Source: CBDBJL01 sp965206365
GTDB taxonomy: Bacteria; Pseudomonadota; Alphaproteobacteria; JABAAW01; JAHZMA01
Length of the DNA stretch: 64,000 bases
Direction of reading: 5' to 3'
NCBI GenBank assembly: GCA_965206365.1
Contig: CBDBJL010000025.1
Span: 15,320-79,319, forward strand
In this document: positions 55,301 to 63,477 of the stretch, piece by piece
Position numbering within the stretch: position 1 is the stretch's first letter
Layout: each line of letters starts with the position of its first letter
The notes under the pieces: generated by a model
The model's input: only the letters and a program-made list of their open reading frames with translations
Database searches by the model: none
What the model was told of the DNA's origin: nothing
Made by a program: the position numbers and the translations under genes

Positions 55301-55341
55301 ATTATGCGCATTTGGCGCGGCACAAAGAGTGGGGCGAATGA
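52330..55341 (+). CDS. addB: Double-strand break repair protein AddB
   Basis: 1003 residues, partner of AddA in the helicase-nuclease that processes DNA ends. N-terminal YVPTRRSVLSLRDAFF and C-terminal PD-(D/E)xK nuclease region (FGLLVHKILE ... GRADSIRL ... ITIIDYKTGEIPS) are visible. TTG 52330 starts the frame inside the tsaE end. A 12-base unit is repeated three times at 53787-53822, giving an acidic Glu-Glu-Pro-Arg insert in the middle of the protein. Confidence 0.94.
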   Translation: MASNLYTISATESMADILAQGLYQRFKADPLALAAGVIYVPTRRSVLSLRDAFFQLTQQLNSSSILLPRIVPLGDVMSDGGQDFDLATVDLANISDFRFARPIAHEAQLLILAKLLRQSGFFKASHSQFLHMAQALSGLLDELMIAKKDITALSQITVDEEYAQHWQRNLMFLQDVLLRQWSGLLHQMGMCHAIDYLHKRLELEAKRVQNSQQGWFLAAGSTGSRPAIADFLACLLAHPNGEVILPDFANNLSAETYQAILDDYTHPQHIMVKNIMAWKIAPQTIMPWSSAKGNVAENAKTQDTYGYQQSVLNFAFRSVKDEAKPKGAFVAHALQHVELVECDTSQQEAWVIALMMRQGIAEGKRTVLVVADHELARRVTQILRCHYGIWVQASQGLRLDLSPAGRYLLLLSQAWQTNFRDDTVLLSLLQHPFSCFGHARAEILPMIRKIQKQLRKQLLDGGVQKSFREELHQAFSNSFRWQPFLGEEPREEPREEPGGEAEEHTTEHQARIFPLQMWLDRFIALAQMQTIDSSASGAPQCFSGADGKACYDLLMRTSLHAQHYPPLNHQGFGEVLRFFLVQEIYRPQRDYHPDIEILGSWESRMISAQRVIIGGLCENVWPKSNSGDLWFNRDMRKQLGLGSPEIKIGLAAHDFLQNLQKNEVFLTRARQNQGSVTLESRFLTRLKVTFPAWAQAQTLNNRWVQWQIAAGSQLAKAERLPKITAPDPKPDIAYVPRELHVTEIEKWMRDPYGLYARKILTLQPLTHFFTDTASIRFGLLVHKILECSVHDSESLAIQAEKWVGQYIKGAGRQAVARVRLQNIIAFVSENYDAECEHFSEISGEAKFITPDGHSVIVRGRADSIRLSREASISGLRITIIDYKTGEIPSISEQENFQAPQMPWLQLILQQAGFDLSAYAGQLIIELAYWQLKPRFGKSKIDVFLPKKSEPELAEIISDYQQNWLALWDDFLAGRRGFQAIPDRALAPKYNDYAHLARHKEWGE
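53787..53822 (+). repeat. In-frame 12-bp triplicated unit in addB
   Basis: GGAAGAGCCCAG at 53787-53798 and 53799-53810, and GGAAGAGCCAGG at 53811-53822. It encodes Glu-Glu-Pro-Arg repeats and keeps the frame. Confidence 0.9.
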
Positions 55342-58300
55342 AGCCAGATCTGAAATCCGTCAGTAGTAAATATCCTAAACAAAATATTTGGGTGAATGCC
55401 TCGGCAGGTAGTGGCAAAACCTATCAGTTAGTAGAACGGTTTACTGCGCTTTTGTTAAGTGGGGTGGCTGCGGATAAAATTTTATGCCTTACCTATACGC
55501 GCGCCGCTGCCACAGAAATGCGGCAACGGATCATTAATAACCTTTCTCAGCTGGTAAATTTAGATACGAATGCCTTACAAAAGAAGATCGCAAATTACCT
55601 TGAAGATACTCGATTAACGAGTGAAGATATGATACGGGCGCAGAATTTATTATTTGCAATCTTGGATGTTCAAGGCGGGTTGAATGTGATGACAATTCAT
55701 GCTTATTGTCAGTCGGTTATTGGCAGATTTCCACTGGAATCTGAGATTTTACCAGCGATGGATGTTGCCGATGAGCATCAAGCGAGGAAAATTCGCCTTG
55801 AGGCGTTGGAATTGTTAAGTCAGAAAATTATTAAAGAGCAACAAAAATTTCCGCAAATGGCCCAAACTTTGCAGAATTTGGCGCGATTGCGTGAATTTAA
55901 CAATATTGGGAAATTGCTAGAACAATTACGGGTACAGTTGGTTGATTTTTCGAATCAACAAATTAACTTTAAGATGAAAAAATTAGCCAATTTTTTCGCT
56001 GTTGAGATCGATGAAAATCCGCAAAATTTACAGCAAAGCTATCAACAGAAATTGCGCGCTAACAAATTACAATGGCAACAAGCTTTCGAAGCACTTAGAA
56101 ATGAGGGCGGCAAAGAAAATTTAGGTCTTGCCAATGGGATTGAGAAATTATTATTGCAAAATTTTTTGCCCAGCCATGTTCATAGCATTGTGATGACGGG
56201 TGAGGGTACGCTACGGAAGCGATTGGGGACCAAAAATATTGCTGAGGAGGTAAGAGATTTTCTACAGCAAATGCAGTTAGAATTTGCTGCCTATCAACAA
56301 CAACAGCATCGAATCGATATTTTTCATGCAACTCAAGATGCTGTGCGCTTGTGCATTGCCTATCGTGAATTCTATAGTGAGTTGAAAAATCATTACGGTG
56401 TTGTTGATTATGATGATCTGATCAATAAAATGCATCTGCTATTAAGTGGCGAGAATGCGGGTTGGGTGAGTTACAAATGTGATGGTGGTTTTTCGCATAT
56501 TCTTTTAGATGAGGCCCAAGATACCAATCCTCGGCAATGGCAAATTATCAGAAATATTTGTGAGAATATTTTTGAAAAGGGAACATTATTTACGGTAGGG
56601 GATCCAAAACAATCGATATTTAGTTTCCAAGGTGCTGATCTTAGCAGTTTTCAACGTAGCCGTGATGAATTTGAGGCGCAAAGTTGCGTTGGGGAGCATC
56701 CTGAGACACGCTTGCGCGAGATGGAATTGAATCGCTCTTTTCGTACCTGTCAAGAAATTTTGGATTTTGTGGATCATGTGTTTCAAAATTACCCAACCCT
56801 GATGGGGTTGGATCACCAATGGCAGAAACATATTGCGCATCGAAATCATAGCGGTTATGTTGAGGTTTGGCCGATGATTCACTATCAAAAAGGCAATTCA
56901 GATGATGGTTACAAACATTTTGCCGAGATGATTGCCAATAAAATTGCGGGTATTTTGCATCAAAAATTAATTTTGCCGAGCACGCAAAAACCAGTGCGTT
57001 ATGGGGATATTATGATATTAATGACGAAGCGTGATCAATTAGCCAGCTATTTAATTTATGCCTTGCAAGAGAAAAAAATTCCAGTTACGGGTTTGGATAA
57101 ATATAAACTTGCCAATGATATTGCCTATGAGGATGTGATGGCAATGTTGGAATTTATTAATTTGCCACAAAATGATCTAAATTTAGCGGCGTTATTAAAA
57201 AGCCCCTTCATTAATATTTCGGAAGAAATGCTATTTACTCTTACGCATAATCGTAAGGATAGTTTGTGGGAACGCGTGGCAGAATTTAGCGAAACGGATG
57301 CGCATATCGATTTAATTCATCGGTGGCTACAAGGTTTTTTGGCAAAAGCAGATCTTCTTACACCCTTTGAATTTTTGAATCTATTTTACTATACCCATGC
57401 AGTTGTTGAGCCTGAATTTACTGTTTTCGAAGTGATGCAAGCGCGTTTGGGCAATAAAGCCGCAGATACGCTTGAGCAATTGCTAATGTTGGCAGAAAAT
57501 TATGAAGCCCAAGCGGAAATTTCACTTTATGGTTTTATGGCGTGGGTGCATCAAAGCGAGGCTGAGGTGAAGCGCGATTTTGCTACGATTAATCAGGTGA
57601 AAATGCAAACCATTCATGCAGCCAAAGGGTTAGAAGCTCCGATTATTTTTATGCCTTATTTGGGGAAAACAAAATCCCCAAATCAGGATATGATTTACTA
57701 CGAAAATGAGGTGGTTAATGAAGAGGGGAGCAAAAATACTTTGCCGATATTTGTGCCTTATGCGCAGCTACAGACGCCAGAGTTAGAGAAGGTGAACCGA
57801 AAAAGAGAGATAAAACAGCGTGAAGAGAAGTTTCGGTTGCTTTATGTGGCAATGACTCGCGCGCAAGATCAGCTGTATTTGATGGGCATTGAGGTAAGTA
57901 CGAAGCAAAAAAAATCACCCGAATCGGTGCCAGAAAATTGGTTTGAGGTGGTAAATAAAGCGATCGAAAATGAATCGGAATTGCCGCAATTTTCGCAATT
58001 TATTTTGCCCGAAATTGCCTCCAGCACTACCGAGGCAATTTTGCAGGTACAGGCAGATGCCACTTATGCTCAATTTGGAACGACTACCCAAGATTTCATT
58101 GGCAAAAAATTAGCCAGCATGAATCAGGAGATCGGTGGGAATGAAACGGAGATCGCGACTTTGCCAGATTGGTTGCGTGTTCAGGCTGATATTAAAAAAT
58201 TTAAGCAATTGCCACGGTTACCCGTATCGCAAGGTGATGATGATGAGCTTACGGATTTGCAATCAAAGAAGCAAGAATCTACCAGCGTATCGAATGTTTT

Positions 58301-58793
58301 GCGTGGTACTTTAATTCACAAAATACTAGAAAAAATTCCAGATTTAAATTTAATTCAACAAGAACAAACAATGATAATTAACCCGCAACTGGCAGAATTT
58401 ATTGCAAATTTATTGCAACAAAATGGTTTGGATCGGATGCAAGCACAAAAAGATGCTGAGAAAATTATCGCTCTTGTAGAAAAATATGCATCTTATTTTC
58501 AAAACTCAGAAAATATGCGCAGTGAAGTTGCTGTAAGCGGGCAAGTGCATTACCAGGGGCAAGATTATCGGGTGGATGCGGTTATCGATCGGTTAATTAT
58601 TTTTCCGGATAAATTGGTAATTTTAGATTATAAAACTGGGCAACCTAATGCATATAAACGGAAAAGATATCATCGTGCCCTTAATATTTATGGGGTATTG
58701 ATGGCAAATATTTATCCAGAAAAAAAGATTGAGGCGGGGTTGTTATGGATTGATCATTTAGAGTTTGAAGCGGTTTTATTGGATTTGCTATGA
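55338..58793 (+). CDS. addA: ATP-dependent helicase-nuclease AddA
   Basis: 1151 residues, UvrD-like helicase with C-terminal nuclease. Walker A NASAGSGKTYQLVERF, LTYTRAAATEM, DYDDLI, Walker B LLDEAQDTNPRQW, GDPKQSIFSFQGAD, QTIHAAKGLEAPIIF and LLYVAMTRAQDQLY, then the nuclease motif VDAVIDRL...LVILDYKTGQP. ATG 55338 makes an ATGA overlap with addB, so the two subunits are translationally coupled. Confidence 0.97.
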   Translation: MKPDLKSVSSKYPKQNIWVNASAGSGKTYQLVERFTALLLSGVAADKILCLTYTRAAATEMRQRIINNLSQLVNLDTNALQKKIANYLEDTRLTSEDMIRAQNLLFAILDVQGGLNVMTIHAYCQSVIGRFPLESEILPAMDVADEHQARKIRLEALELLSQKIIKEQQKFPQMAQTLQNLARLREFNNIGKLLEQLRVQLVDFSNQQINFKMKKLANFFAVEIDENPQNLQQSYQQKLRANKLQWQQAFEALRNEGGKENLGLANGIEKLLLQNFLPSHVHSIVMTGEGTLRKRLGTKNIAEEVRDFLQQMQLEFAAYQQQQHRIDIFHATQDAVRLCIAYREFYSELKNHYGVVDYDDLINKMHLLLSGENAGWVSYKCDGGFSHILLDEAQDTNPRQWQIIRNICENIFEKGTLFTVGDPKQSIFSFQGADLSSFQRSRDEFEAQSCVGEHPETRLREMELNRSFRTCQEILDFVDHVFQNYPTLMGLDHQWQKHIAHRNHSGYVEVWPMIHYQKGNSDDGYKHFAEMIANKIAGILHQKLILPSTQKPVRYGDIMILMTKRDQLASYLIYALQEKKIPVTGLDKYKLANDIAYEDVMAMLEFINLPQNDLNLAALLKSPFINISEEMLFTLTHNRKDSLWERVAEFSETDAHIDLIHRWLQGFLAKADLLTPFEFLNLFYYTHAVVEPEFTVFEVMQARLGNKAADTLEQLLMLAENYEAQAEISLYGFMAWVHQSEAEVKRDFATINQVKMQTIHAAKGLEAPIIFMPYLGKTKSPNQDMIYYENEVVNEEGSKNTLPIFVPYAQLQTPELEKVNRKREIKQREEKFRLLYVAMTRAQDQLYLMGIEVSTKQKKSPESVPENWFEVVNKAIENESELPQFSQFILPEIASSTTEAILQVQADATYAQFGTTTQDFIGKKLASMNQEIGGNETEIATLPDWLRVQADIKKFKQLPRLPVSQGDDDELTDLQSKKQESTSVSNVLRGTLIHKILEKIPDLNLIQQEQTMIINPQLAEFIANLLQQNGLDRMQAQKDAEKIIALVEKYASYFQNSENMRSEVAVSGQVHYQGQDYRVDAVIDRLIIFPDKLVILDYKTGQPNAYKRKRYHRALNIYGVLMANIYPEKKIEAGLLWIDHLEFEAVLLDLL

Positions 58794-58866
58794 AATAATG
58801 CTTCTATTGCAAAATTATGTTTCGTTTTGTGAAAGGATGTTGCTTGTGTGCGAACTTTTATTGTTC

Positions 58867-58896
58867 TTGACATCGTACAGGTGAATCTGGATTATT
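58867..58896 (+). promoter_or_regulatory. trxA: Candidate sigma-70 promoter of trxA
   Basis: Perfect TTGACA (58867-58872), 18-base spacer, ATTATT (58891-58896), about 35 bases before ATG 58932, which has AAGGAGAG seven bases upstream. It would allow trxA transcription apart from addAB. Confidence 0.5.
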
Positions 58897-58931
58897 GAAG
58901 GATGAATAATGCATGAATAAGGAGAGTTTTT

Positions 58932-59264
58932 ATGCCGGCTATTGCTGTAACGGATGTTGATTTTGATGCGAATGTTTTGCAATCAAATAAACTTGTGCTT
59001 GTTGATTTTTGGGCGCAGTGGTGCGCTCCGTGTAAAGTGTTGGCACCTTTGTTGGATGAGATTGCTGATGAGATGAGCAGTAATGTTGTGATCGCTAAAA
59101 TCGATATTGAGGAAAGTCCCGAAACGGCAGAAAATTATCGTGTTCGTGCTGTTCCTAGCTTGATGCTGTTTCGCGGTGGCGAAATGATCGCATCCTCTAC
59201 CGGGGCGCAACCGAAAGGTCAGCTAAAACAATGGCTTCAAGAAAATATAGAAGGGGATGTTTAG
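58932..59264 (+). CDS. trxA: Thioredoxin
   Basis: 110-residue dithiol-disulfide reductant. FWAQWCAPCKVLAPLLDEIA holds the redox pair C31 and C34 with Ala in place of the usual Gly (WCAPC), which changes redox potential modestly at most. The cis-Pro RAVPSLMLF is present. trxA after addBA is the usual alphaproteobacterial position. Confidence 0.95.
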   Translation: MPAIAVTDVDFDANVLQSNKLVLVDFWAQWCAPCKVLAPLLDEIADEMSSNVVIAKIDIEESPETAENYRVRAVPSLMLFRGGEMIASSTGAQPKGQLKQWLQENIEGDV

Positions 59265-59350
59265 TAGATTGGAGAAAAAATATCGCAAAAAATATCGGTA
59301 GTTTTGGCTATTTCGTTGCTTTATGATTGCTGAAAATTGTTGCCGAACAC

Positions 59351-60445
59351 CTAAACATTAAAGCGGAAATGGATAATGTCGCCATCTTGTACGGCGTAGT
59401 CGCGTCCTTCGATTCTAAATTTGCCATTTTGTTTGGCCATTTGCTCGCCTCCATGCAAATAATCATCATAGGCAATGACTTCGGCACTAATAAAACCGCG
59501 TTCAAAATCGGTGTGAATGGCCCCGGCAGCAGCGGGGGCAGGGGTATTTTTTACAATGTGCCAGGCGCGGGCCTCTTTTGGGCCTGCGGTAAAATAGCTG
59601 GTTAAATTGAGTAAATTGGCACCAGCATGGCTGATTCTTTCAAGGGAAGTTGTGCTTAGCCCTAAGGCGGTTAAAAATTCATCTTGTTCTTCACTTTCAA
59701 GCCCGATTAATTCAGCTTCGATCGCAGCGGAAATCAGCAAACATTCATTATTTTCATTTTTGGCTTTTGTGGCGATCGCCTTGGAATATTTGTTGCCCGA
59801 TAGAATCGATTTTTCATCGATATTGGCGATATATAAAACCGGTTTGTGGGTAAGAAGATGGAGCAGTTTCACGATTTTCAATTCATCTTTAGAAAATTCG
59901 ATATTGCGCACAGGATTACCTTGTTCTAATATTGGGTTGATTTTGTTGATTAAATTAAGTTTTTCGGTGGCTATTTTATCGCCACCGCGCACCAATTTGA
60001 TTAACTTTTCTTTTTGTGCCTCGATGCTAGCCAAATCAGCAAGCATTAATTCAGTTTCGATAATTTCTGCATCGCGCACAGGATCAACCTCACCTTCGAT
60101 ATGGGTGATGTTTCGATCTTCAAAGCATCGAAGAACATGCAAGATCGCATCTACTTTTTGGATATGCGCAAGAAATTGATTGCCCAGCCCTTCGCCCTTC
60201 GAGGCACCGCGAACAAGCCCGGCAATATCAACAATTTCTAAAATTGCGGGGATAATTTCTTTTGATTGTGCAATTTTAGCAATTGCATTAAGGCGTGGAT
60301 CTCTGATTGGAACGCGCCCAATATTCGGTTCAATCGTACAAAAGGGGTAATTGGCCGCTTCGGCATGGGCATGCTGGCATAAAGCGTTGTAGAGCGTGGA
60401 TTTGCCAACATTTGGCAAACCGATAATGCCACAATTAAGTCCCAT
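59351..60445 (-). CDS. ychF: Ribosome-binding ATPase YchF
   Basis: 364-residue OBG-family NTPase that prefers ATP. P-loop GLPNVGKSTLYNAL (9-22), switch II DIAGLVRGASKGEGLGNQFLAHI, the variant specificity motif NIDE (YIANIDEKS) and the C-terminal TGS-like domain ending DGDIIHFRFNV are present. Confidence 0.97.
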   Translation of the reverse strand: MGLNCGIIGLPNVGKSTLYNALCQHAHAEAANYPFCTIEPNIGRVPIRDPRLNAIAKIAQSKEIIPAILEIVDIAGLVRGASKGEGLGNQFLAHIQKVDAILHVLRCFEDRNITHIEGEVDPVRDAEIIETELMLADLASIEAQKEKLIKLVRGGDKIATEKLNLINKINPILEQGNPVRNIEFSKDELKIVKLLHLLTHKPVLYIANIDEKSILSGNKYSKAIATKAKNENNECLLISAAIEAELIGLESEEQDEFLTALGLSTTSLERISHAGANLLNLTSYFTAGPKEARAWHIVKNTPAPAAAGAIHTDFERGFISAEVIAYDDYLHGGEQMAKQNGKFRIEGRDYAVQDGDIIHFRFNV

Positions 60446-60474
60446 AATGTTTCCTTAAAATAATATTCTATGAT

Positions 60475-61122
60475 TTAGAGTAATTTTGGATGAGAAAGAT
60501 TTGTAACAAAATCACCAAGTTTTGGGTAGCGAATTCGACGCAAACGCTCAGCAATTAAAATATTTTCAATTTGCGAGATTGCCCGTGGCAAATCATCATT
60601 GATAATAACATAATCATATTCGTTAAAATGGCTCATCTCATTTGCCGCTTGCTTCATCCTTAAATCAATAATATCCTTGCTATCGAGGGCACGTTTTTGC
60701 AAACGTTGATAGAGGCTTTCTTGGTTTGGCGGTAGAATGAAAAGGGTAACAGGAGCATCGTTGGTATTTTTTTTCAGCTGCTGAGTGCCATTCCAATCAA
60801 TATCAAACAAAACATCTTCCGAACGTGCGAGTGCATCTTTAACGCTTTGGCGAGGTGTGCCGTAATAATGATTAAAAACTTTCGCATATTCTAGGAAATC
60901 ACCTTGATTGATCATCGCTTGAAATTTTTCTTCACCAACAAATGAATAATCGATACCATCAGTTTCATTTTGTCGCGGTGGGCGCGTTGTTACCGAAATT
61001 GATAATTTAAGATCATTATGCTTTTGCAGCAAAGCGCGAGTTAGGGTGGTTTTGCCGGCACCAGAAGGCGAGGAGACAACCAGCATTATACCCTTACGTT
61101 TGAGAGATTTTTCAGGCATCAT
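60475..61122 (-). CDS. gmk: Guanylate kinase
   Basis: 215 residues; phosphorylates GMP. P-loop SSPSGAGKTTLTRAL, SVTTRPPRQNETDGIDYSFV with the GMP-binding residues, VLFDIDWNGTQQLK and RLQKRALDSKDIIDLRM are conserved. Starts with paired ATGs (61122 and 61119); either may be used. Lies between rsmB and ychF on the same strand. Confidence 0.97.
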   Translation of the reverse strand: MMPEKSLKRKGIMLVVSSPSGAGKTTLTRALLQKHNDLKLSISVTTRPPRQNETDGIDYSFVGEEKFQAMINQGDFLEYAKVFNHYYGTPRQSVKDALARSEDVLFDIDWNGTQQLKKNTNDAPVTLFILPPNQESLYQRLQKRALDSKDIIDLRMKQAANEMSHFNEYDYVIINDDLPRAISQIENILIAERLRRIRYPKLGDFVTNLSHPKLL

Positions 61123-61192
61123 GACAAATTATGTTGCAATTTGGCGAAGGTTTGTCAAATATATTTTTATATATTTTCATGGTCGTTGCGGA

Positions 61193-62476
61193 TCAGAAGA
61201 TTTCGGGGGGTGTTTTGGTGAGTCGGGCGATAAAAAATCCATCAATGCCTTCGAAAAAATGTGGCAATAATGTTAGGGCATCTTGTTGCAATCCGGCGTG
61301 TAATTGCGCAGGGATTTCATGAGGGGTAATGGGTGAGATTTTGGCATCGGGCTGTGCTTGCACGAATTGGGTAATAATTTCCATGCCTTCTTCGGCCTCA
61401 AGGGAACAAACGCAATAAAGCAACTCACCATCATCTTGTAAAGCTTGCCAACATTTTTTTAAAAGTGCCAATTGGGTTTGCGGATAAAATGTTAAATCTT
61501 TCGCATGGCGGTTGAAAATAAGATCAGGGTTATGGCGAAAAGTTCCCAGTGCCGAGCAGGGAGCATCAAGCATAATAAATTTAAATTTCTGTGGAAAATC
61601 AAAATCTAGCGCATCGGCAATAAAAGTTTTGGCTTGTAGTTTTAAGCGAGTAAAATTTTCTTGAAAGATTTTCATTCGGTTAGGGGCAATATCAATCGCG
61701 GTTATGGTTGCTTTTTTCTCGGCAAACACAGCGCTTTTCCCTCCAGGGGCGGCACAAACATCAAGTACAGGCATTTTGGCGATCGGTTGGGTAAATAATT
61801 GGGTTGCAACATAGGATGAAAAATCTTGTACCCACCACTCACCTTGCGTGAATTGGGGAAGTTTATGGATCTGATAAAAATCTAATCGTAGCGCATTTCG
61901 CCAAAGATGTTGGGTAGGGAAACCGGCTTCATTAAAAGCTTGGCACCAATATTCTGGGTGTGATTTTACGGTGATGCCAAGTTTTGGAATTTGTTTCAGG
62001 CTATTGATCATCATTGGATATTCAGGAAATTTTTGCTGCCATTTTGTATCTAGCCATTCCGGTAGAGGTGAGATCTTTGTAGCCATTTCCAACAATTCAT
62101 CACGCTGGGCTGTGGCCCGACGCAAAACCGCATTGGTAAAGCCTGGTGCGCCATATTTTTTACTAAGATTGACGTAAGAATTAACCACAGCAAAATTAGG
62201 CTTCTTTAAGAAAAGAATTTCATAGAGTGCGCTTAAGAGCAAGGCTTGATGCAAATAATTTTTTGGCATTTTTTTCACAAGATGATTTAGAATCGCTAGT
62301 AAAGGATAATAATTACGAATAACCCCTTGGCTTAACAACAGAGTAAAGTTTCGTGATTGGCTTTGTTCAAGGCGATGAGTGGTACTAAATGCGTTTACCT
62401 TACGCTTTTGTGGCGAGATAATTTGCTGAATAATCCTCGCAGCTAGGAAGCGGGGGCAGTGGTTTTGGGAAGACAT
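61193..62476 (-). CDS. rsmB: 16S rRNA m5C methyltransferase RsmB
   Basis: About 427 residues from ATG 62476 (MSSQNHCPRFLAARII). An N-terminal NusB-like RNA-binding domain (RNFTLLLSQGVIRNYYPLL, AVVNSYVNLSKKYGAPGFTNAVLRR) precedes the methyltransferase: SAM motif VLDVCAAPGGKSAVF, TAIDIAPNRM, LDAPCSALGTFRHNPD and YCVCSLEAEEG carrying the two catalytic cysteines. Related to Sun/RsmB methylating C967. Confidence 0.95.
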   Translation of the reverse strand: MSSQNHCPRFLAARIIQQIISPQKRKVNAFSTTHRLEQSQSRNFTLLLSQGVIRNYYPLLAILNHLVKKMPKNYLHQALLLSALYEILFLKKPNFAVVNSYVNLSKKYGAPGFTNAVLRRATAQRDELLEMATKISPLPEWLDTKWQQKFPEYPMMINSLKQIPKLGITVKSHPEYWCQAFNEAGFPTQHLWRNALRLDFYQIHKLPQFTQGEWWVQDFSSYVATQLFTQPIAKMPVLDVCAAPGGKSAVFAEKKATITAIDIAPNRMKIFQENFTRLKLQAKTFIADALDFDFPQKFKFIMLDAPCSALGTFRHNPDLIFNRHAKDLTFYPQTQLALLKKCWQALQDDGELLYCVCSLEAEEGMEIITQFVQAQPDAKISPITPHEIPAQLHAGLQQDALTLLPHFFEGIDGFFIARLTKTPPEIF

Positions 62477-62597
62477 TTTGGATCGCAAGCTTTGGATATT
62501 GAAGTATAGGATAGCTTTAAGCCATAACATAAATTGCTGTTTGTTACTTTTATCAGCTTACGCCCATAAAGTAAAATCGTTAAAGGGCAGAAAAGAA

Positions 62598-62625
62598 AAT
62601 CCCCTCTTAAGGATAAGAGGGGATT
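62598..62625 (-). terminator. Intrinsic terminator after flgH
   Basis: A perfect 12-base stem AATCCCCTCTTA (62598-62609) / TAAGAGGGGATT (62614-62625) with a four-base loop. On the minus strand it is followed by TTTCTTTTC. It ends the flgA-flgH transcript 44 bases after the flgH stop. Confidence 0.85.
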
Positions 62626-62668
62626 GAGTTGCTACAGAGAGATCTGCGGTTTTGTTATTGGATCTGCC

Positions 62669-63475
62669 TTAAAATGGCAATAAGATATCTGCGATCTGAG
62701 ATCCATAACGTGGCTGTTGCACGTTGGTTAGTTGTCCCCTACCTCCATAGGCAACTCGTGCTTCAGCTATTTTTTCATATGTAATTTGGTTGTTACTATC
62801 AATATCTTCCGGGCGAATAATTCCTGCTACATGAAGCTCGCGAACTTCTAAATTGACTCGCATCTCTTGCCTACCATAAATCACCATATTGCCATTGGGT
62901 AAGTTTTGCGTGACAATGGCAGCAACGCGCAGTTGAATTCTCTCGTCGCGACTAATAGAACCGGTACCATTATGTGAGGTATCACTATCGGTATCGAATA
63001 AATTGTTTAAGCTGGGCTCGCCGGGTAATATTTTGCTAAGAGTACTATCAAATCCAGCCAGGGCACCAATGTCTGCATCGGTACTGCTTTCACGACGTTG
63101 TTGTGTTTCGTTATTTAATGTTGCGCTGTCTTGAACATCGACGAGCACAGTGACAATATCGCCCACTTCATTTGCGCGCAAATCTTTGAAAAATCCACGA
63201 GATCCTGGTTGCCATAGTGAATTATCTTGGGGAATAAAAATTTTAGGTTCGGGCATAGGCATTGAGACGGTGGTATGGGATTTGCGATCAAGCGGGTTTT
63301 CAATCTGAGTTAATTTTGGAGTTTCGCCAACATGGGCAAGCTGGTTTACCCCACAACCGCTTAGCCATAGAATGAGCATCAATGGGCCAAATAGTGGCTT
63401 GATCAGCCGGGTTATTTTTAAAATTAGCAATCTTTTTCTTACGATAAAAAGGAGAGATTTTTGCGAGGCGATCAT
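62669..63475 (-). CDS. flgH: Flagellar L-ring lipoprotein FlgH
   Basis: 268 residues as read; forms the outer-membrane L ring. The lipobox LSGC (LMLILWLSGCGVNQ, Cys near residue 42) is preceded by an unusually long N-terminal region, so the true start may be internal. SLWQPGSRGFFKDLRANEVGDIVTVLV, NGNMVIYGRQEMRVNLEVRELHVAGIIRPEDI and the end GYGSQIADILLPF-type sequence are conserved. The ATG lies two bases after the flgA stop. Confidence 0.95.
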   Translation of the reverse strand: MIASQKSLLFIVRKRLLILKITRLIKPLFGPLMLILWLSGCGVNQLAHVGETPKLTQIENPLDRKSHTTVSMPMPEPKIFIPQDNSLWQPGSRGFFKDLRANEVGDIVTVLVDVQDSATLNNETQQRRESSTDADIGALAGFDSTLSKILPGEPSLNNLFDTDSDTSHNGTGSISRDERIQLRVAAIVTQNLPNGNMVIYGRQEMRVNLEVRELHVAGIIRPEDIDSNNQITYEKIAEARVAYGGRGQLTNVQQPRYGSQIADILLPF

Positions 63476-63477
63476 GA

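Noticed and set aside
58932..59264. WCAPC in thioredoxin as a sign of an unusual oxidoreductase
   Set aside because: The rest is a normal TrxA in its usual place, and single changes between the cysteines occur in ordinary thioredoxins.
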